In this document: positions 43,901 through 46,995 of the stretch, in pieces
Numbering within the stretch: position 1 is the stretch's first letter
Layout of the letters: every line of letters begins with the position of its first letter
Origin: Eimeria necatrix
Taxonomy: Eukaryota; Apicomplexa; Conoidasida; Eucoccidiorida; Eimeriidae
Assembly: GCF_000499385.1 (NCBI RefSeq)
Contig: NW_013653079.1
Span: forward strand, 1-46,995
DNA length: 46,995 nt
Reading direction: 5' to 3'
Notes under the pieces: generated by a model
Told to the model about the DNA's origin: nothing
Seen by the model: only the letters and a program-made list of their open reading frames with translations
Databases searched by the model: none
Translations under genes and position numbers: made by a program

Positions 43901-45510
43901 CCTCGAGATGCCACAGTAACACGAATAAAGTTGAAGCTCGAGTGTGTCATTTCGTGCGCGTGTTAGCGGGCGCCAAGAAGTGTGGTTTCTTCGTACCTCA
44001 GATTCTATTCCTAGGAAGTAGCCTAACCAGTGAAGAGCTGCCCGAACTTCAAATGCAGCATTATGCTCATCGTTTATGTGTATATGACTGCTTTCAATCA
44101 CGTAGAAATTTTCGTTTGCTGGGTTTCGGAGTTGGGCTTTGCCGCCTCGAGCCATGTGGAAACCCCATGACAGCATACACACACACTCGGTAGTAACACC
44201 ATGGGCTTACACAGACGCAGGGACACGCAGAGACCAAGATGCGTCTACACCGTTTGCTGTCATCTTATTGCTTTGCGTATTGGCTTCTAGTTTTAAGCAA
44301 CACTATGACTGTAGACGAATGACCGCCCAATTGCCTCTTTGTCGCAAATGCGTAGAAGAATGAGCTAAAACAGTTGCATTTTAAAGGGCAAATTGGAACT
44401 GCGTGCTTCTATTCCAATACAATCCCTCTTCACGTTGCCGTGAAGTTTAGACTTAACGAAAGCATACTATCCCCGCCGTCTCTTGCGTAGAAATAAGAAG
44501 AAAAACGTCGAAAACTCAGCCAACTAATCCTATCTACAACCCTCCTCATGAAGACCCATATCACGCATGAGTCCTAGAAATGGTCAGTTACAAGTCTGCT
44601 GTGCCACGATCCGCATTGCAGACCGGTTCACAAAAGGGACCAGGCTAAACATTTTTTGAGTTTACAATGAGCCGGCTACGACTTCATATTTATGTCGCTC
44701 TGCCGAAGATGATTAAGATGAGTTCAGAGACACAAGCTTGAACAAGTGGGAAAGGACCCCGAGGCGTGAAGCAAGCGCATCAATCCCATGTCTCTCACAG
44801 TGCCAAAAGCGCGCTTAATCCACAAATCAAGCTGCGGCCTATGATGTCACTTCGGCAAAGCTCCTTGTTGAGAACGTCAAACTCTATAGCGTCACAGGCC
44901 GGATGTCATGTTTCGCATCACAATCGAAGCAATTTCATTTAGATCGAGTCTTACCATGTACAAAAGACACTCCTGCTTCTGCTTGCCAAACATAACCTTC
45001 AGTTAACCCCTATGCAGAGAGTAAGCTACTCCAGACCCACTTACGACTGGCACATTTGCAGTGCCCAGTGCTTTTTGGCGACGCTGGGAGCATGCTCTCT
45101 TCCGCACAGTGCCAGGTGTACGCTGTGCCTCCTCAGCAAAATGACTACAACGTCCACAGTTGCAACCGCCATCACTGCGGGCAGTTGCAAACTCAAGGCT
45201 GTGCGCTAAAATATGTTCACCAACAGATTGTGCCGAAGCTTTCGTTGGAGAAGAAGAGAGAGCTTCGAAATCAAAAGAGAAGAATTATTCTGAAACTTTC
45301 AGTGTCCGCCCAAGAAGCTTCTACAGCCTAGCAAAACATCTTTGTCCAAATGCGGCACCAAGTCTCCTCTCCAGGCTCTGGAGCCCCTGACAGATGAATG
45401 ACCACTGGGCTTTCTGGAAGTGACGCCTGCGTTTACTCCGTAGAATCTGTCAACGTCTCATGGCCTTCTGCTCCAGTCGCCTCATCAGCACCATCTGCAA
45501 ACGCCGCGCA
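40958..45510. other. 4.5 kb without a recognisable gene
   Basis: All six frames are broken into short pieces; none shows a domain or a chain of splice-linked exons. The left part, up to perhaps 42 kb, should contain the promoter and leader of the SWI/SNF ATPase gene. No tRNA, rRNA or mobile element seen. Confidence 0.55.
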
Positions 45511-46995
45511 TTAAACCAACGGCAACAAACAAGGCCCTATGACTGCTGGCCGAGGTGTCACATTGTCACCGTCCGCAGGCGGCTCCTCGTCTCCTGCTCC
45601 AGACTCCGCTGCAGAACCGCCTTCGCAAAGGAGATGTGAGAGGACACTAAGACGGCTAAGAAGACCGAGGAGACGTCGGAGTGGTCGAGCTCCACAGTGT
45701 AACAGTGGCAGGCGTCCGCCGAGGTGCAGAGGACGAGGTCTGAGGCGACGTCTTGACGGAAGGCAAAGGAGAAGTGAGAGGAGATTAAGACGGCATTCTT
45801 CTGGCTTCCCTGCAGCCTCACCAGCTCGAGGTGTCACATTGTCACCGTCCGCAGGCGGCTCCACGTCTCCTGCTCCAGACTCCGCTGCAGAACCGCCTTC
45901 CGTTTCCTCTTCACTCTCGTCTAATTCTGCCGATTCAAGGCCGAAGGGACGTCGGAGTGGTCGAGCTCCACAGTGTAACAGTGGCAGGCGTCCGCCGAGG
46001 AGCAGAGGACGAGGTCTGAGGCGACGTCTTGGCGGAAGGCAAAGGAGAAGTGAGAGAAGACTAAGACGGCTATAGAAGCGGAGGGGACGTCGGAGACCAG
46101 CTCGAGGTGTCACATTGTCACCGTCCGCAGGCGGCTCCTCGTCTCCTGCTCCAGACTCCGCTGCAGAACCGCCTTCCGTTTCCTCTTCACTCTCCTCTAA
46201 TTCTGCCGATTCAAGGCCGAACCCTGCAGCCTCACCAGCTCGAGGTGTCACATTGTCACCGTCCGCAGGCGGCTCCTCGTCTCCTGCTCCAGACTCCGCT
46301 GCAGAACCGCCTTCCGTTTCCTCTTCACTCTCTTCTGATTCTGCCGATATCTTCGCCTCCCCTGCAGCCTCACCAGCTCGAGGTGTCACATTGTCACCGT
46401 CCGCAGGCGGCTCCTCGTCTCCTGCTCCAGACTCCGCTGCAGAACCGCCTTCCGTTTCCTCTTCACTCTCCTCTAATTCTGCCGATTCTTCCGGCTTCCC
46501 TGCAGCCTCACCAGCTCGAGGTGTCACATTGTCACCGTCCGCAGGCGGCTCCTCGTCTCCTGCTCCAGACTCCGCTGCAGAACCGCCTTCCGTTTCCTCT
46601 ACACTCTCCTGTGATTCTGCCGATTCTTCTGGCTCCTCTGCAGCCTCACCAGCTCGAGGTGTCACATTGTCACCGTCCGCAGGCGGCTCCACGTCTCCTG
46701 CTCCAGACTCCGCTGCAGAACTGCCTTCCGTTTCCTCTTCACTCTCCTCTAATTCTGCCGATTCTTCTGGCTTCCCTGCAGCCTCACCAGCTCGAGGTGT
46801 CACATTGTCACCGTCCGCAGGCGGCTCCACGTCTCCTGCTCCAGACTCCGCTGCAGAACCGCCTTCCGTTTCCTCTTCACTCTCGTCTAATTCTGCCGAT
46901 TCTTCCGGCTTCCCTGCAGCCTCACCAGCTCGAGGTGTCACATTGTCACCGTCCGCAGGCGGCTCCTCGTCTCCTGCTCCAGACTCCGCTGCAGA
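45511..46995 (-). CDS. Acidic 46-residue-repeat protein, partial (runs off right edge)
   Basis: The minus-strand frame is open from the window edge to a stop at 45511 and repeats a 46-residue unit: TPRAGEAAGKPEESAEL, then (E/D)ESEEETEGGSAAESGAGD and (V/E)EPPADGDNV. The unit is Glu/Ser/Gly/Ala rich, strongly acidic and likely unfolded. Because 138 is a multiple of 3, the plus strand is open too (VTLSPSAGGSSSPAPDSAAE...), so strand choice is not certain. No signal peptide or domain is visible in this part. The reading frame between 45625 and 46095 passes through complemented blocks (see separate entries), where it encodes unrelated Leu/Arg-rich sequence, so the C-terminal part as given is probably not real. 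Confidence 0.5.
   Translation of the reverse strand, partial: SAAESGAGDEEPPADGDNVTPRAGEAAGKPEESAELDESEEETEGGSAAESGAGDVEPPADGDNVTPRAGEAAGKPEESAELEESEEETEGSSAAESGAGDVEPPADGDNVTPRAGEAAEEPEESAESQESVEETEGGSAAESGAGDEEPPADGDNVTPRAGEAAGKPEESAELEESEEETEGGSAAESGAGDEEPPADGDNVTPRAGEAAGEAKISAESEESEEETEGGSAAESGAGDEEPPADGDNVTPRAGEAAGFGLESAELEESEEETEGGSAAESGAGDEEPPADGDNVTPRAGLRRPLRFYSRLSLLSLLLCLPPRRRLRPRPLLLGGRLPLLHCGARPLRRPFGLESAELDESEEETEGGSAAESGAGDVEPPADGDNVTPRAGEAAGKPEECRLNLLSLLLCLPSRRRLRPRPLHLGGRLPLLHCGARPLRRLLGLLSRLSVLSHLLCEGGSAAESGAGDEEPPADGDNVTPRPAVIGPCLLPLV
45625..45794. other. Block complemented in place (not reversed), 170 bp
   Basis: Read base by base, 45625-45794 is the exact complement of 46591-46760 in the same direction, 170 of 170, including a unit-specific variant (ACTGCC copied as TGACGG). 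The offset, 966 bp, is seven repeat periods. Flanking bases on both sides (CCGCCTTC before, ATTCTTCTGGCTTCCC after) match the normal, uncomplemented unit. Confidence 0.97.
45937..46095. other. Second block complemented in place, 159 bp
   Basis: 45946-46095 is the exact same-direction complement of 46222-46371, 150 of 150, two repeat periods away. The first nine bases (AAGGCCGAA, 45937-45945) complement TTCCGGCTT of the unit at 46903-46911. Normal sequence resumes with ACCAGCTCGAG at 46096. Confidence 0.96.
46213..46221. other. Nine-base patch complemented in place
   Basis: AAGGCCGAA stands where sister units have TTCCGGCTT, with normal sequence on both sides (CTGCCGATTC before, CCCTGCAGCC after). 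It starts at the same unit position as the 45937 block. Confidence 0.85.

Larger units (their letters stand above)
45555..46995. repeat. 138-bp minisatellite array, period exact
   Basis: The marker GTGTCACATTGTCACCGTCC starts at 45555, 45831, 46107, 46245, 46383, 46521, 46659, 46797 and 46935. The last seven are exactly 138 bp apart; the first gaps are 276 bp, because the marker of every second unit is hidden inside a complemented block. Units differ at a few sites (for example CTCGTC/CCACGTC, and TTCCGGCTT/TCTGGCTCC). The array continues past base 46995. Confidence 0.97.

Noticed and set aside
45625..46095. Ordinary inverted repeat (reverse complement) within the minisatellite
   Set aside because: The blocks do not match the reverse complement of the unit; they match its direct complement.

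Overview
The window looks like nuclear DNA of a coccidian apicomplexan, most likely Eimeria or a close relative. Three things point there: protein genes with many small introns carry long CAG/CTG-type runs coding for Gln, Ala and Ser; there is a plastid-type 16S rRNA relic and there are mitochondrial relics; and there are decayed Ty3/Gypsy (chromovirus-like) LTR elements. No species was confirmed by search.

Layout. 1-3649 is the 5' two thirds of a decayed Gypsy element on the minus strand (RT, protease, gag with zinc knuckle, primer-binding site, LTR). 5258-6269 is a truncated second copy (gag start plus LTR). 8673-11455 (+) is a three-exon RFT1-family gene (ER lipid-linked oligosaccharide / glycosylation). 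12471-21283 (-) is best read as one very large gene for a mid-SUN-type membrane protein; its SUN domain is split over five exons that I could join in phase. RFT1 and the SUN gene are convergent. 22330-24590 (+) holds a broken or incomplete protein-arginine-methyltransferase-like gene. About 25060-26470 is a mosaic of organelle DNA: plastid SSU rRNA, mitochondrial cox1 and mitochondrial LSU rRNA pieces. 26480-31411 is mostly non-coding with small repeats and one possible small gene. 31412-40957 (-) is a complete 16-exon SWI/SNF ATPase gene (Snf2/Brahma/BRG1 type: QLQ, HSA, helicase, SnAC) of 1507 codons; every exon joins in phase, one intron is GC-AG, and no bromodomain follows. 40958-45510 shows no gene. 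45511 to the right edge is a 138-bp in-frame minisatellite coding for an acidic repeat protein.

The strangest signal is in that minisatellite. Two blocks (45625-45794 and 45937-46095) and a 9-bp patch (46213-46221) are the base-by-base complement, NOT the reverse complement, of neighbouring repeat units, in perfect register. I checked 170 of 170 and 150 of 150 bases by eye. No known DNA process makes this, so an assembly or data artefact is the first explanation, but it needs explaining.

The recognisable genes are unrelated housekeeping functions (N-glycosylation, nuclear/ER membrane, chromatin). I see no operon-like or island-like system. All exon boundaries are by eye from splice signals, phase and family knowledge.
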